DNA from: Mus musculus
Lineage: Eukaryota > Chordata > Mammalia > Rodentia > Muridae
Length of the DNA: 64,000 bases
Reading direction: 5' to 3'
Assembly (NCBI RefSeq): GCF_000001635.26
Contig: NC_000073.6
Coordinates: 98,605,324 to 98,669,323, forward strand
A program made the position numbers and the translations under genes. Position 1 is the first letter of the stretch; every line of letters starts with the position of its first letter. The notes beneath the pieces are model-generated. The model saw nothing but the letters and a program-made list of their open reading frames with translations. It was not told where the DNA came from and did not search any database. Positions 24,808 to 37,925 of the stretch are shown in pieces.

Positions 24808-25084
24808 CTTGTGCTACTGTTGACATGACCACGGACGGTGTGGAAGATACCACCGTTGTTACTGCAACTGTACTAGAAATAGGTGATGACGTAGAACTGC
24901 TGTTGCCATTGCTGCTACTGGTGACCAGAGAGGCCTGGGACGCAGTTATAACAACAGGTGGCTTCTGAGTCGTGGAGGCAATGACTGATGTTGGTACAAG
25001 CTTAGTGACTGCTGCATAGTTATGAGATTTGGAGAGAATGTTGGGCACAAAGGTTGAACTTGGTGATGTGGTCACTATAATAAC
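24808..25084 (-). CDS. Emsy: Emsy coding exon 7 (Ser/Thr/Val-rich, residues 279-371)
   Basis: The exon starts in phase 0 after acceptor tcctttag and ends in phase 1 before donor gtgagtg. It encodes VIIVTTSPSSTFVPNILSKS, then HNYAAVTKLVPTSVIASTTQ, a Ser/Asn-rich run, and ends VMSTVAQ. The composition (about half Ser, Thr and Val) fits the disordered, heavily modifiable middle of EMSY, a protein linked to O-GlcNAc transferase biology (family knowledge). The Ser/Asn run near residues 333-350 is the most variable-looking part. Confidence 0.96.
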
Positions 25085-25389
25085 CTAAAGGACAAAAAAT
25101 AAATTATTTCCATGTACCTACTCTATATTGTCAGTACATTTAAGTTCATATACAATTCAAAACTAAGGTCTGCAATAAGAAAAACAATTCAACAGAGAAA
25201 ATATACAATTAACTAAAAGTTTATAAACCCTTTCCTTTACCAGCACGTATCTAAACCCACCAATTTCCAGCAGGTATTTTAAGAGGTGGTGTCCAATGTT
25301 GTGCATGATGTAGCTCTGCAAGCACCAGCACACCATACACCACTTGGAGGATCATCCACCTCACATGAGAAAGTCACCTGGACAGCTGT

Positions 25390-26760
25390 TCACTTGTAAA
25401 TACTTAGTGAACACCTACTATTTTCCAGGCATGGTTCTAGATGCTGAGAATAGAAGAATAAACAAAACTTACTTGTACAAAGTTTGCATTTTAGTACAGA
25501 TAGAGCAATAAACATACAGAACACACAGAAACAAATGAAAGAGACAATAAACCAGAGTAAAGATAAAAGGATGATGATAGTGTTAGGGTTTTTGTTGTTT
25601 TGTTTGTTTGTTTTTGTTTTTTAAATAAAGTACTCAATGAAGATTTCTCTGTAAAGTGATATTTGAGTAGAAATCAGAATGATGTGAGGGTGTTAACACC
25701 TAGAAGTGGCATGGGGAGTAGGAAACAAAGGCAAAAGCAACATTGCTATATTCAAGAAGCTTGAAAGACCTCAGGGACAGATTGGCATGTGTAAGACACA
25801 CAACTTCTGAGAAGTAACAGAGAACTAGATGTAGTCTTTCATAAGATGTGACACAAATGGTAACACTTCTCTGTGACCTTCCTCCATAGAACTCATAACC
25901 CTAATCTACAACAGCAAGCAAATTCTAGGAATGGGGTATCTTACTAAAACACCTGACCTATCAAAGTTATCAAAAAAAAAAAAAACCAGGAAAATCTGAA
26001 AAACGTTCACACTGAAAGATGTTTAAGGAGATAGGACAGGGAAATAGAATGTGGCATCCTAGGTGAGAATCCTGGAACTGAAAAGGACATTAAGCAAAAC
26101 CCAAGGAAATCTAGGGAAAGAGGGGTAAAGTATGCAGCTTTTATAAATTTTCTGTAAATCTACAGTATCTATCTGCTAATTTGAAGCTACAGTAGGGCAG
26201 TGATAGTAGATACAGATAAATGAAGAAGTTCTCAGAAGCCAGCAGAAATGTAATGGCTGATGTGTTCATGAGAGCTGTTAGTTACAACTTACATACAGGT
26301 GAACTAGGAGGATGTGCTCCTAGCCTGGTACAGAGAACAGATATAAAAAAAGAAAAGTCAAGGTTTAGGCAGTAAGGCTGAGAAACTGTAGTTAGCTTTG
26401 CACATTTCATAGCGAATAGCACTGAATAAACGACCTCTGGCTAGCATCACCCAAAGTCCTGAAAAAAATAAGAAAGTACAGAAAGCCTACAGCAAAGAGG
26501 GTTAAAAGCAAAAGCTGGATCAAATATGAAAGCCAAGTGAAAGTAAATGGATCTCATAGTAGGAATAATAAGAAGCCATGGGAAGACTTTAGCACAGAAA
26601 CAAGATGTAATATCTATTTTAAAAGATCATTCTAGTTGCCATGAAGTGACAGGCAAGAGTGGAAGCTATTACAGCAGGCCAGCAGTGTCTTGGGCTGGGA
26701 TGTTAGCAAAACTAAAGAGAAGTAATCAGATTCTAATTATTCTGATGAGCAGAGAATCTA
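25390..26760 (+). repeat. Ancient mammalian interspersed repeat (L2/MER class, unassigned)
   Basis: The order of motifs (tgaacacctactattttccaggc, tctagatgctgagaatag, gatatttgagtagaaatcag, aaaagatcattctagttgcc, ggaagctattacagcaggcc) is one familiar from old mammalian repeats. I cannot assign the subfamily by eye. Confidence 0.5.
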
Positions 26761-27369
26761 AAACTTGATAAATGATAACTGCAAGGTTCCTACAACAGAC
26801 CAAGAAGAGCTCCCGGAGCTGGTATGTCCTAAATCCCATGACACAAGTGCTATTATTATCCCCATTTCACAGTAGAGAACACAAACATTACTTAGGCTTT
26901 GGAGTATGCATCACAGTTTTGTTTAGGGCGAAGTAAGCAGAGTTGTAGTGATACCCAGTTCTTTCACTAAAATTCTTTGTGCCTAGGACAGAACAAATTG
27001 GTTTGGGGGGAAAAAAAAAACCCAAAGAAGTTAAGGAAGAAATTCTTTTTTGTTTTACACTGGCCCTAAAGAAAGTCTGAAGTCAAATCAGTCAACATTT
27101 TTCTTTGTGAATGTATATTCTGTATCTACATCAAGGAAACTTTACACTATTAGTACATATTCTCAACATCACAAAGAATTAAAGACGTTAGTACTTGCCC
27201 ATTACTTTAAGGAGTCTGTTGTTTTAACAATCAATACATGCCTTGATTAGTAGACATCTGTAGAGAGTTGGTCAGTAAAATCACAACCAGGCTGGATTAG
27301 CCAACAATGTGCAATATTATTGAAAACAAGAAACTATTATACAAACTGAAACGTGGACCAATATGGTAA

Positions 27370-27605
27370 AGAGGGTTATAAGTTTCAGAGTCAAACAGGC
27401 CTGCACTTAGACCATCTTGCCTCCACCACTTTCAAATGGCAGGCCCCTGGACATGTTAAAACCTCAAGGCTTCAATTTATTTCTTTTATAAAATAGGGAT
27501 AATAATTCTGACCTTACAAAATCATTACAAGGATTAGATGACATAATCATATGAAGCAAATACTAGGCACATAGCAGGAGGTCAATACCTGACAGTTAGC
27601 AAATG
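27370..27605 (-). repeat. MIR SINE
   Basis: Reverse-complement MIR layout: taaaatagggataataattc, acaaggattagatgacataatc, and aggcacatagcaggaggtcaat. Confidence 0.8.
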
Positions 27606-30600
27606 GTACTTACTAGCAGTTTACTATTCCTGTTCACTGTTAGATGGATAGGAGTAAAGCATTACAGATCACTTCCATACAGAAAAGATATTCAATATAC
27701 TGTTTGTTTCATTAGAAACATTTTCTTTCCTTCTAATTCTGTTATCACTGAATATACAAAGAATTCCTGACTACCACACCCAAACTAATTAGTGTACTAA
27801 ACTGGGTTTGACTTTTGTCAATCCTGCACCAACAGTCACAGCTTCCCAGAGGCCCAATGCTGATGACTGCAGTACAAAGAGGACTCACTAGGCTTGCCAG
27901 GAAAGCAATCGCAATCGGCAGTTAATAAGCGGAAGGGAAAGTGAAGTGTGCACAGTTCAAATATTTGAAATTCCAGAATGAGAGTATGGAGATGGGGTTT
28001 TAACATTAAGAAAAGAATAAATCTAGGGTCTTTAGGACCACATTCTAGATTACAGATACAAATGATAAAACATGGTTTGAGATTTCAGTACACAAATGAC
28101 TTTCTGATCTGTAAAGGGATTTCCCAAACTAGAGATCCACCTGGGAAATTGCTTATACTTTAAAGTTGTTTTAAAACAAAATAAAACAAGAAAGGAGATA
28201 AAAAGATTTTGAAGTCAAGTGAACCACACTGTTTATTCAGGCCATATCTCAAATTACTGACCTTCTAGCATTCACAAAAACTCCTTAAGAGTGCTGGGAC
28301 TTGCACCCTAAGGACAAATGAAAAATATTAATCAAGCACATGAAAGCATAAAGCTATATTCTGTTGTTCTGCTTGTATGAGTGCCATAACAGTGTCATTT
28401 TAAATGAGGCATGTTGACATACGTAGAAATGTATCTACGCTAAAAATGCACAACCTATTTACATGTGAATATTGTTTACAAAATCAGAAACAATTACATT
28501 TAATGTAAAGTCACTTTACCTACAATAATTGCTAAGTTGACTTAAATACAAATTGTGAGAAATCCAAGGTAAATACAATTATGACAATGGCCTTGGATAA
28601 AAATATATTTTAATCCAATTACCCAGCAAACAGATAACGAAACATGGAAAATGTCTTTATTAGTCCTAACCATAACCTAGTTGTCCAAAAATCTTTTAAA
28701 AATAGATGGCAGAGAAAAAAATGAAGAGAAGACAGTTTTATAACTGGAACACAGCAGATGCTCAGTAATTATGTATGGAATGAGTTCTTTTCTTCTCCAC
28801 TTAAATATTTATTTTTTAAAACACAAGTAAACCTAAATTTCTGAATCTGAAAATTCATGGTAAGCACTGTATATGACTTTAGAATCAAATGTGCCTGACA
28901 GCTTCAAATAATTATTCTCACCTCAAAATCCTGAAGGCAAAAACAAGAGTTGGTAAAGAAAAAAACAAAAAACAAAAAAACCCAAAGCATTCATATTTCA
29001 CTTATAGGGAAACCTATATATTACAAACATTTTTATGTAAGTCTACCAAAGAAAATTTGAAAGTTAATGATGTTAGGTGACACTTATTAAACACCAATGA
29101 ATAATCTTCTCTAACTCTGGTAACTTAAGAAATATATTATTACTTTTGTCTTAAAAGGAAATAGATGATTAGCAGACAATTATCAGAGGGTCAGTGACAC
29201 AGTTCTATGGGAAAGTGCTTTGTTTAACATGACCAGATAGTTATTGGAGCTAGATCTACTTGTGTGTGTGTTGATTGTTCAATTATTAATTCATTCATTC
29301 AATAAATATTCATTAGTATCTAGTACAAGCCAAGACCTTGTTCTAAGTTCTAGGAAACAATGATAAAACAGACCAAAGAAAGCTACCCTCAGCGGTCTAT
29401 GGGAGAAATAGAAAATAAACTTGCAATTTATAATATCAACTACTTACAAACATAATGAATAAAAACAAAAGACAATAGAAACAAAAGAATATGGATGACA
29501 TATAGGTACATTTTAGTTACAGCTTTCCTATGCTATTTCTTGAATACTAAAATCATTTTTAAGTAAATGAAAGAGGAAGAAAAAAAGAACTAGCCATAAA
29601 ATCCAGCAATGAAGGCAGCTAAAACTATTACAGTAAGGTTTAACAACCTGAAGCAAAGTTATATAATAGTCAATTGGTGTCAAGGCCAGCTCAGAAAGCA
29701 AAACTAAGAGCTAAGCTGTGCTAAGGATGACCCAGCTCCGGAGTCCAGAACCTTTCCAGTACACACAAGGTCCTGAGTTTGACCCCCAGCACCACCCACA
29801 TACCACGACCACACCAAACCAAACCTAAAAACTTTCTACGAAAAAAGGGAATAACTCAAAAATGCTTACTTGAAATCAAATAAAAATGTAAACATTATGC
29901 TTAATAAACTTCACAATCAACAAAAGCAGTTAATTTCAACATATTAATGGATAAGCTTTAGTGAACCAGTGGAGTCATATATCTGGAACAGTTCATTATT
30001 ATCAGCAAATTAGTAAAATGCTGACTTCCAAAGATATTCTACAAAGCAAAAGAGCTGGCATTTTCTAAGTGGATACTCCATGTCACATCTTAAATACTCA
30101 ATTGCACTTAACCCTTGATGCCGACATTACTCTTGTCCCTGAGATGAGAAAAGACTTATTATCTCAGGAACCATAGCACCCTTCCACAGTTGATTCCAAA
30201 ATACTGGCAGGCAGGTTTATAATATTCAAAGCAGAAAACAGAAAGATTCTTGCCTGATGAATCTGACCAGTTCAGGAAAACTAAGGACAAGTGGCAGAGG
30301 GACAGGGCAGTGAATGTGACAGTTTCATATGTAAGCTGACTGACAGACACTTAAGCAAAGTCTGAAAGGAAAAACTAACAAGTAAGATAAAGAGCATAAG
30401 AAAAGAAAGCCAGGCCAAAAGAATTATAAATATAATCAAATAAAAGAATATAATCACTCTATCCAATACCAGGATGTTATTTTTAAAAAGAAAAATAAGG
30501 AGCATCTACAGAAGAAGAAAGCAGTATTAGAAATGTAGAGTATGATGGTTGCCACATATTCTAATGGATGCCTCCTTAGCACTTGGCATTCAAGGCCAGC

Positions 30601-31937
30601 CAACACTCCACAGGCAGTTCCAGGCCAGTCGGAACAAAGAGTGAGATCCTTCCTTCAAGAAAAATAAAGTATGACAGCAAAAATGAACAGCTCCATGAAA
30701 GTAATAAAGGATACTGATCAAGGATACAGAAAACGATACACGTTTAACCACGTTAGGCTTTACACATATTATTTATAATACCCCAAGATTAGAGAAGCAC
30801 TGGGTTGCTCCCCCCACCCCCTTCTATTTCACAGAGAAAACCTGGGTCTAGAGTTTAGTTTCCTCACAGTCAAAAGGCTGGCAGCAAGCTAGAATTCAAA
30901 TGAAAAAAGTCAAGTTCCAAAATCCTGAACCAATAAATTATGGTACAGGGAGAGGAGAGGAAACAGAAAATAGAGATGAAAAAGTACAGGAAAATTAAAG
31001 GATCAACTTAGCAAGTTTCACATTCCCAAGTGATCCACAAAGGAAATGTAAAGGGCCAGCAAGGTAAGCAGGAACTTCCGAGAACCAAGTAAAGGATAAA
31101 AAGCTCTAAAACCAGGACCGGAGGGTCATGACATCTTTGCCGTTTCTTTTCAGTCCTCTAAAATGTGTCCAAAGACAAAACCAAAAGCTACAAAGAGAAT
31201 GGCACTGCGTATCTCAAAAATAGTTCTGAAAGCTGGAAGCCAAGTAAAGAATGTCTTCAAAACTCACAGGAAAAAACTTCCTTTGCCCACACTGGGTCTC
31301 AAAAAACAATACAGCCACCCATACATGGGAAGCTACTAAAGGACAGCAAAATAAACTAATAACAAGGGAAGGGCACAAAGATGCTACAAAGGAGATCCCA
31401 GAAGCACAGGCGTAAACATAGCCTTAAGTCACCAGCATCCAGCCTAGTGTGGAGACTGAGGGTTGCAAGAGCATGAAACTGACCCAACACCAGTGACCTG
31501 AGGTCAAAATGATGCAAGACACCAGACAACAAATAAACAGGGAGATTTTAACAATTGTTCATTTACCCATACCCCTTTTTCTCCTCAAACACATCCAATT
31601 CTACTGGTAAAGCGAAAAAGTGACTTCCTAAACATAAGGCCACATAAACAAAGATTTTAAAAGTTTTCTAGTTTGTTTCAAAATGACATTACAATGATCA
31701 AATACAACATAAGTCCAGAAGCAGATCTGCTAGCTGTCATCTTGAGCAATCATTTGGCACCTGAGCTTCATTTTAGAAAGTAAGTAACACTATTTATCCC
31801 AATATTTCATATGTAGAGTTACACAAGCCATGTGAGCACCCCCAGCGTAAAACCAAGTCCACAGTCAGCACAAAGCTGTCAATTCTACATCACGCCATGA
31901 CAAAGACAGAATGACTGATACTCCCTCTACCACCTAC

Positions 31938-32197
31938 CTTCTGTGTTGTTGTGTTTGTTGTCTGTGTTGATGGTTTGGTAAACGTTATTTTCACAGGTGA
32001 CATATGGGGTGGTAAGGAGTTGGCAATGCTCTGCATAATGTTGCTCATCTTGGGACTTCCACTCACAGGCACAGTGATCGTCTTTGAGACCGGAACAACA
32101 GCCTTTGGAACTTCCTTGAGGACAACAGGGGAGGAGCTAGAGGAGTTTGTTCGCCTGCGTTTTCTGGGTTTTTCATCTTCATCTGAGCAGCTAACGC
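31938..32197 (-). CDS. Emsy: Emsy coding exon 6 (basic NLS-like cluster, residues 192-278)
   Basis: This 260-base exon lies between acceptor ctttcag and donor gtaggtg and leaves in phase 0. It encodes VSCSDEDEKPRKRRRTNSSS and then SSPVVLKEVPKAVVPVSKTI and onward to QTTNTTTQK. The acidic SDEDE followed by KPRKRRR (about residues 201-207) looks like a monopartite nuclear localisation signal next to possible CK2 sites. The SKTITVPVSGSPKMSNIMQS segment and the HMSPVKITF segment are strongly EMSY-specific. Confidence 0.96.
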
Positions 32198-32739
32198 CTG
32201 AAAGACAACAACAGTATTCCTCCTTCACAAAACTAGCACTGCCTCTTCTACTCTTTTTTTCAATGCCTGTGTCATCTTTGGCCTCTCCCTTTCTTTTATG
32301 CCCAAACTGTCACTAAGACCTGACAATTTTCCCTCAGAAAACATGTCTCTCTGAATACCCACCCTCTTTTCTTAAACTACTACTATATTTGGGGCTCCTT
32401 GTCTCTTGCCTGTATTTTATCAATAACCTCTTAGAAGATGCTCCTGCATCTATCTACGTCTATTCTATACTCCTACTAGAGCAAGCCTGGAAATTTCATA
32501 ACTGAGATGCATAACTAAGTTTGTATTTTCCTAACCTCTCAAAATTCTTACCAGACCAAATCTCAAGGACCCCTATCTTTCCAGGCACACAATACCATCA
32601 CCCTAACCCTGTGCCCCTCTAAAATCTTGACAAGCTAAATTTCTCACCATTGTCCAAAGATACTTCAGCACCCTCTTATCTGAGTCTGTATATTGTAATT
32701 TTCTTTGAAGAACACCACCATCCTCGAAGACCTCTTCGT

Positions 32740-33000
32740 CATCCTGCTATCATCATCCTGCAAGCCACTTCTCAGAGAAGCCTTCCCTTCCTTGCTGCAA
32801 AGCTAATCGACCTCTCTTCTGAGCATTGTACATAAAGCACTTTGTACATCCTCTTCTGTACCACTTACCACATGACAATGTAACTGTCTACACATCTACC
32901 CTATTAACAAGCTTTTTACACAAAAAGGCCTAAGTCTGTTTTGTCTCGCTGGTATGGTGACCTGCATAAAGCTGGTGAATGAATAATAAAACTAATGTCT
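32740..33000 (+). repeat. L2 LINE 3' fragment
   Basis: caagccacttctcagagaag, ccttcccttcc, then ctgtaccacttaccacatg and ggtgaatgaataa follow the L2 3' end order. Confidence 0.6.
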
Positions 33001-33122
33001 TTGAGTATAAACTGATAGAGCTCTTGTTATTTGAAAGTACATTAGTTTGTGAAATAGTTTTTCATATCTGAGATTCACTAAGAGCAGTTTTGAAAATGAT
33101 TGTCAAAAAAACAGGTCTTGAG

Positions 33123-33317
33123 GGGCTGAAGAGATGCCTCAATGGTTAAGAGCACCAACTGCTCTTCCTGAGGTCCTGAGTTCAAATCCCAGCAACCACA
33201 TGGTGGCTCACAAGCATCTGTAATGAGAGCTGATGCCCTCATCTGGTGTGTCTAAAGACAGCTACAGTGTACTTACATATAACTAAACAAACAAACAAAC
33301 AAATAAATAAATAAAAA
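33123..33317 (+). repeat. B2 SINE with target duplication
   Basis: Near-consensus B2: ggggctgaagagatgcctca head, gttcaaatcccagcaaccac, and gacagctacagtgtacttac, then an AAAC/AAAT tail. The flanks share gtcttgag (33115-33122 and 33318-33325). Confidence 0.92.
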
Positions 33318-34407
33318 GTCTTGAGTGTCATTTCTAAAGACCACTTTGGTTAAATCTACAGAAACCTGAGAAAAACTTAACAGTCAATATGACTCTTAAC
33401 ATATTTTTTAACCTAATACCTCAATTCTTTTGTAATTTTATAAAATTCACATGACAAATATACACAGCAATGTGGATGGGAAATTTCTACAGAGCATATA
33501 TTAAAAAATTACATAGTATAACTCATGGAATTGGTAATAAAATGTAAGTCTTTACCGCTTTAATCATTAGACTATATGAAGAACTAGCAATGACCTAGAA
33601 ACCTGTCTAAAAAAGGGAAATACCACCTTTAAAAATCTACATGAAAATCTCTTATTACTATATCAAGACCAATTAAAATCAAATACTAATGATTAAAAGC
33701 ACAGCAAACAAAAATAAAATAATTTTAAAAATAAAATTAAAAGAGACATTAATGTAAGAAAAACTGGACATCAAACTGTTTTATAGAGTTGAGTATGGTG
33801 GTAACACCAGTAAGCCTAGCACTTGGGAGGCTGAAGCAGAAGGATCACAAATCTGAGGCCAGATTCTGTCTCAAAAACAAACAAACAAACAAACAAACAA
33901 ACAAAAGACTACTGTATAGAGCAGAACAGAATCAGAAGTTTAAAACTGCAAATAAAAAACTTTTGAAGATTATATCAAGTAGAAATATAAAAGGTAGCCT
34001 CGAGAACGAGTCACTGCATGTAAGAGCTTGGTGATATGTGAAGGAATTCAAGAAAAGACTGAAAAGATTGGAATTCTGGGAAAACATCAAATAAGCACAT
34101 GCCTTCAGTACCTATTCTTGTCTGTGTTCCGCAGGATTCAAAGGTGTGAATGCCTAAACGACAGCACTGACCAAAGATAGATTTCCCACACAGAGAAAAA
34201 AATGATGGCATTTCTCAAATCCCAAAGATGATAAAAAACGCAAATACCCAGTCATATATACAGATGAGAAGTCTTTAGAACCTTCAAAAACTAACCACTG
34301 AAAAACAGCTTGTGCCCGATGATTTATTCCAGAACAGCAGATCCACTCAGAGCTTGGACTGCAGCATTTGGTCAAGAGGGTCCTGGTAACACTGAGACAT
34401 CACTTAC

Positions 34408-34560
34408 TTTTGACATATACAGTACTTCCACTTGGCAAGACAACTACACTGGAGGCAGGACTGGCAGGTCTTGGAGACTTAACCGTTGCTATGCTGCCAC
34501 TTGGAACAGGGGTAGAGGTTGGGGTAGACGTGGTACTTGTGTAGGAATAGCAAACCACTA
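34408..34560 (-). CDS. Emsy: Emsy coding exon 5 (residues 141-192, tandem acceptor)
   Basis: The exon encodes VVVCYSYTSTTSTPTSTPVP and then the SGSIATVKSPRPASPASS region ending TVYVK. It ends in phase 1 before donor gtaagt. The acceptor reads cttcagtag, a NAGNAG tandem site. Using the upstream AG (exon from 34560) gives three Val before Cys; using the downstream AG (exon from 34557) gives two. Both keep the frame, so the right border is uncertain by three bases. The product is a Ser/Thr/Pro-rich linker of low predicted structure with SP/TP sites. Confidence 0.94.
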
Positions 34561-36169
34561 CTGAAGGAAGGATAAAAAAAAGTCTGCTGTTAACTTCCAC
34601 CGCAACCGTCCAGACATACAGAGAAAGTACTTTTATTGAAGGCCAACTTTATCATTTTCATATGATCAGAAGCTAAATGCTAAGTACTACACTCAAAGGT
34701 TAAAGGCTATTTTGAAAATCATCACTTAATGGTCTTTCCCAAGTATTTACAGGCTTATCAACAGGTAATGGTAAATGGAGAAGAATGGAGGTACAAAGCA
34801 ATCAAGCTTAAAACTTTACTGAGAAAAAGGGAAATAATTTCTCATATTGGCAAGAACTGGACACCAGGCACAAACTTGTAGTTTTTTTTTAATACAAACA
34901 GCAGTACCAATGATGGGAGAATGTAATATCTCCCTAATCGCAGAGATCCCCAAAAATGCTTACAGAAGGAGAACCAAGCTAGTCAGTCTGTTTAAATAAA
35001 CTAATTCATCTATCACTCGCCAATCAAGTAGTATAACAATAACTAAACAATGACATCAGACTTTAAACTCCTTATCATTCAGTGAAAGGACACAACTTAG
35101 GAACATCAACAATAGCCTGGAATTAGGTAAGCCAGGCACTAAATTTTTCTACTGTCACCAATTCTCACACTATATCCTGTTTTAAAGATAAGGAATCCAC
35201 AATTCACAGATGCTAAGACATGCTGAAGGTCACAAGGCTAGGAAATGACAAACTAAGATCCAAACACTGACTTACTTCACTATTAGAAACCCAACTTTCT
35301 TCCCATTCTACCAGCTAGCAAGAAGAAAAGGCAAAAGGAGAGGAAATATAACTGCCAACAACGAAGAAAACAGGAATCCAGTAGAGGCTACTAAGTATGC
35401 GCAGATAACTGTCTCCCTGAAAAATATAGCTTCCTTCGGCATAAAGCCAAGCCTAAACAAGAGTGAAGTGTGTCACTCTACTCAAAACCCACTACTAGAC
35501 AAGACAAAGCAATATCTCAAAATAATCTGGCAAATGTATTGTTTTTAGACCTGCTTTTGATCTAAGCATACTCTTGAATTTAGTATTACCCTTGGTAAAA
35601 CAACTGAAAGATTTTTAAAGCAGGTCAATTACTATATTAAGTAACAGTAAGAAAGTATTCATTGACTGGGCCAGAGAGGCTAAGTGTACCATTGAGTCAA
35701 AATAAAAAAACAGTTTTATTTTCTGAAGCCATCAGTTCAACATCTTTTACCTTGTTTCTGCTCTAATGCTACTCACTAAGTCCTCCCAGTCACCTCTAAG
35801 AAGAGACATTCATAAGGCATGGTAGCTCATGACTGTATTCTCAACAGAAGGGAGGCTGAGATGAAAGGATTACCTCAACATTGAGTCTAGCCTGGGATAC
35901 AGTATTTGGTTTGGTCCCGAAAACAAAATAAAACAAAATAAAACAAAAGATACAATGATGTCAGAAATTCAGCCTGACAAACCTTTTGCAAATTAACATA
36001 ATTTCCCTTTGAAGTAAAGAAACTTGATTTTGGTGGATACTGCAGCTTCTAGTTTGAGAATCAAAGACATTGGTTGGATTAAAAATGGATCTCATAGTTT
36101 TTAAGCACTTACTGTAAACAGATGGAAAGCCCTGAGCGGCTTCATCCCTACAGCGGTGTTCCTACTCAC
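34561..36169 (-). other. Emsy: Emsy intron between coding exons 4 and 5
   Basis: Contains a MIR on the plus strand (about 35130-35275) and an old B1 with an AAAAC tail (about 35810-35955). Nothing else is recognised. Confidence 0.75.
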
Positions 36170-36345
36170 CGTCTTTGCTTGCTGTCTCTGCAGGCACAGG
36201 AAGGGACGCATTGTGCTGGACAGCTGCATTGGCCACAGCATTCGCTGTTACAGTGAAGGCAGTCTGGGGAACCAGCCTGGGCATCAGAGGTACCAATCTA
36301 CGTCCTTCGATGGACCACTCTGAAGAACTATTAGGTCCAGACATA
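36170..36345 (-). CDS. Emsy: Emsy coding exon 4 (end of ENT and HP1-binding region, residues 82-141)
   Basis: The acceptor is ttttatttag and the first base completes the Asn-82 codon. The exon ends in phase 1 before donor gtgagt. It encodes MSGPNSSSEWSIEGRRLVPL then MPRLVPQTAFTVTANAVANA and ends at SKD. The residue 92-107 region (Trp, then RRLVPLMPRLV) follows the ENT core. HP1 chromoshadow binding in EMSY maps just after ENT (family knowledge); assigning it to this hydrophobic Pro/Val/Leu segment is inference. The Ala/Val-rich stretch that follows is typical of EMSY. Confidence 0.96.
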
Positions 36346-37419
36346 CTAAATAAAAGAAAAAATGCTGCTACAAGGGTTCACAGTTGCTAAAAAGTGAGTC
36401 AGACACACGCAGCCTTTTCTTGTTAAATGACCAGAAGGGCCCTGATTCTGGAGAAGCTCCTTTCTAAGCAAGCAGGTCACACTTAGGAACATTTAAATTC
36501 GAGGAATGCCACGCACTGACGTTCCTACACACCATATTCTATAATCTGAATCCTACAATGAAGACACTTCTTTTCTATGCTTTAAAAATAAAAACTGATA
36601 CTGACCTATGAAATTGGGTTTCATGAATGAAAATAAATATTTCTACTAACTTTTAAATTTTATTTTTTAATTATTTCAAGAAACTAAAAGCATTGAGTGT
36701 TAAGAATCAGATTTTCCTTTATAATTAAGGATGAAGTTCAATGAATCTTTGGAAAATTCCCTAACTGCCCGCATGGCCAGAGATTCTAAAGGCTTTAAAA
36801 CATGGAAAACTGAGGCAGTAAACGAGAGGAGTTAGTAGGGTGGAAGATGGCTGTATACAACAGCAGGCATCACTGATAATATTCACTGTATTTTTATATT
36901 ATTACCCTTCCTGGGGTTTTGGGGGTGGTGGTTGTAGTTGTGGTTGTTGTTGTTGTTGTTGTTTTAAGAGCAGATCTGAGGATCCTAAAAGAAATCTACC
37001 ATTATTTTACTTTATTTGTCTGGTATACCCTGGACTCTAAAAGGCACTTGTGGCAACTGAACCCTCTCTAAGACATTATTAAATAGTCTCTCTTCCTTAA
37101 AACTTCTTCAGAACGTTTTGTTTGAGAAATTAAACCAGAGGTTAAAATACCAAAAGATAGCTGCCATATCTCTCTCTCGGCTTCATGAAACATCCTCATG
37201 TTTAGTGTCAAGGTTTAAAATTAATCTAAAAACAACTGGTTTTCTTCACTAAACTAGAAATAGAAGTTTTGTGAAACCACAGATTCTATAGCCCAGCCTA
37301 GAGCTTTAGACTTTATACCCAGTGACTCTTCAGATTCAGACCCCAAATCCTTTGTCAGTGGGCAGTGAAGTGCTTCCATGATGATGGTGGTGATGTTGAC
37401 AGTGATGGTGTTGTTAAAA

Positions 37420-37600
37420 TCAACTGAAGGCATGTTACATGTCAGGCACTGCTCTACATCTCTTACTGTCTTAACTCAGTTCTCTCAACAATCCTATGAA
37501 GTTGATAGCATCAGCATCTCCACTCTCTAGAATGAGAAACCGAATCACACAGAAGTTAAGTAGCTTGCCTTGGGCCACACAACTAATAAATGTTTCCTTC
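37420..37600 (+). repeat. MIR SINE
   Basis: Motif order: catgtcaggcactgctctac, ctcaacaatcctatgaagtt, gttaagtagcttgccttggg. This is a clear MIR match. Confidence 0.85.
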
Positions 37601-37767
37601 AACAAGTATGTATCATGCTTCTGTAATTATTTGTCATATCATAAACATAAAGAATAAAAGTTTCCGGGTAGGTTTTATGGGCAGGTTTACTTTACACCAA
37701 TTGAGAATTATTGCCTAATTACTGCCAATTTTTGCTGAAGAGAATAAATTACAACTTAAAAAGGATT

Positions 37768-37925
37768 TAAAACAGGCATGATAGCACAGGCCTTTAGCCT
37801 TTAATCCCAACACCCCTTGGCAAAAGTAAGCAATCTTGTAAATCTTGGTGAGTTCAAGGTCAGCCTGGTTTACATAGTTAATTCCAGGCCAGCCAAGGAT
37901 ATATAGTGAAATCCTGTTTCAAAAC
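37768..37925 (+). repeat. B1 SINE
   Basis: tagcacaggcctttagcc head, gttcaaggtcagcctgg core, gaaatcctgtttcaaaac end. Confidence 0.85.

Larger units (their letters stand above)
25085..31937 (-). other. Emsy: Emsy intron between coding exons 6 and 7
   Basis: The longest intron seen. It contains an ancient mammalian repeat (about 25390-26760), MIR pieces (about 26835-26900 plus; 27370-27605 minus), an L2-type remnant (about 29285-29480), an ID-like SINE (about 29700-29800) and an old B1 (about 30545-30665). Large unique AT-rich stretches (about 27610-29280, 29830-30540 and 30700-31930) show no exon. Confidence 0.75.
32198..34407 (-). other. Emsy: Emsy intron between coding exons 5 and 6
   Basis: Contains an L2 fragment (about 32740-33000), a B2 with target duplication (33123-33317) and a truncated B1 (about 33785-33905). 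The rest is unique. Confidence 0.78.

Noticed and set aside
31165..31359. 64-codon plus frame in an Emsy intron
   Set aside because: Short, antisense to Emsy, of no recognised family and lacking any promoter signal.
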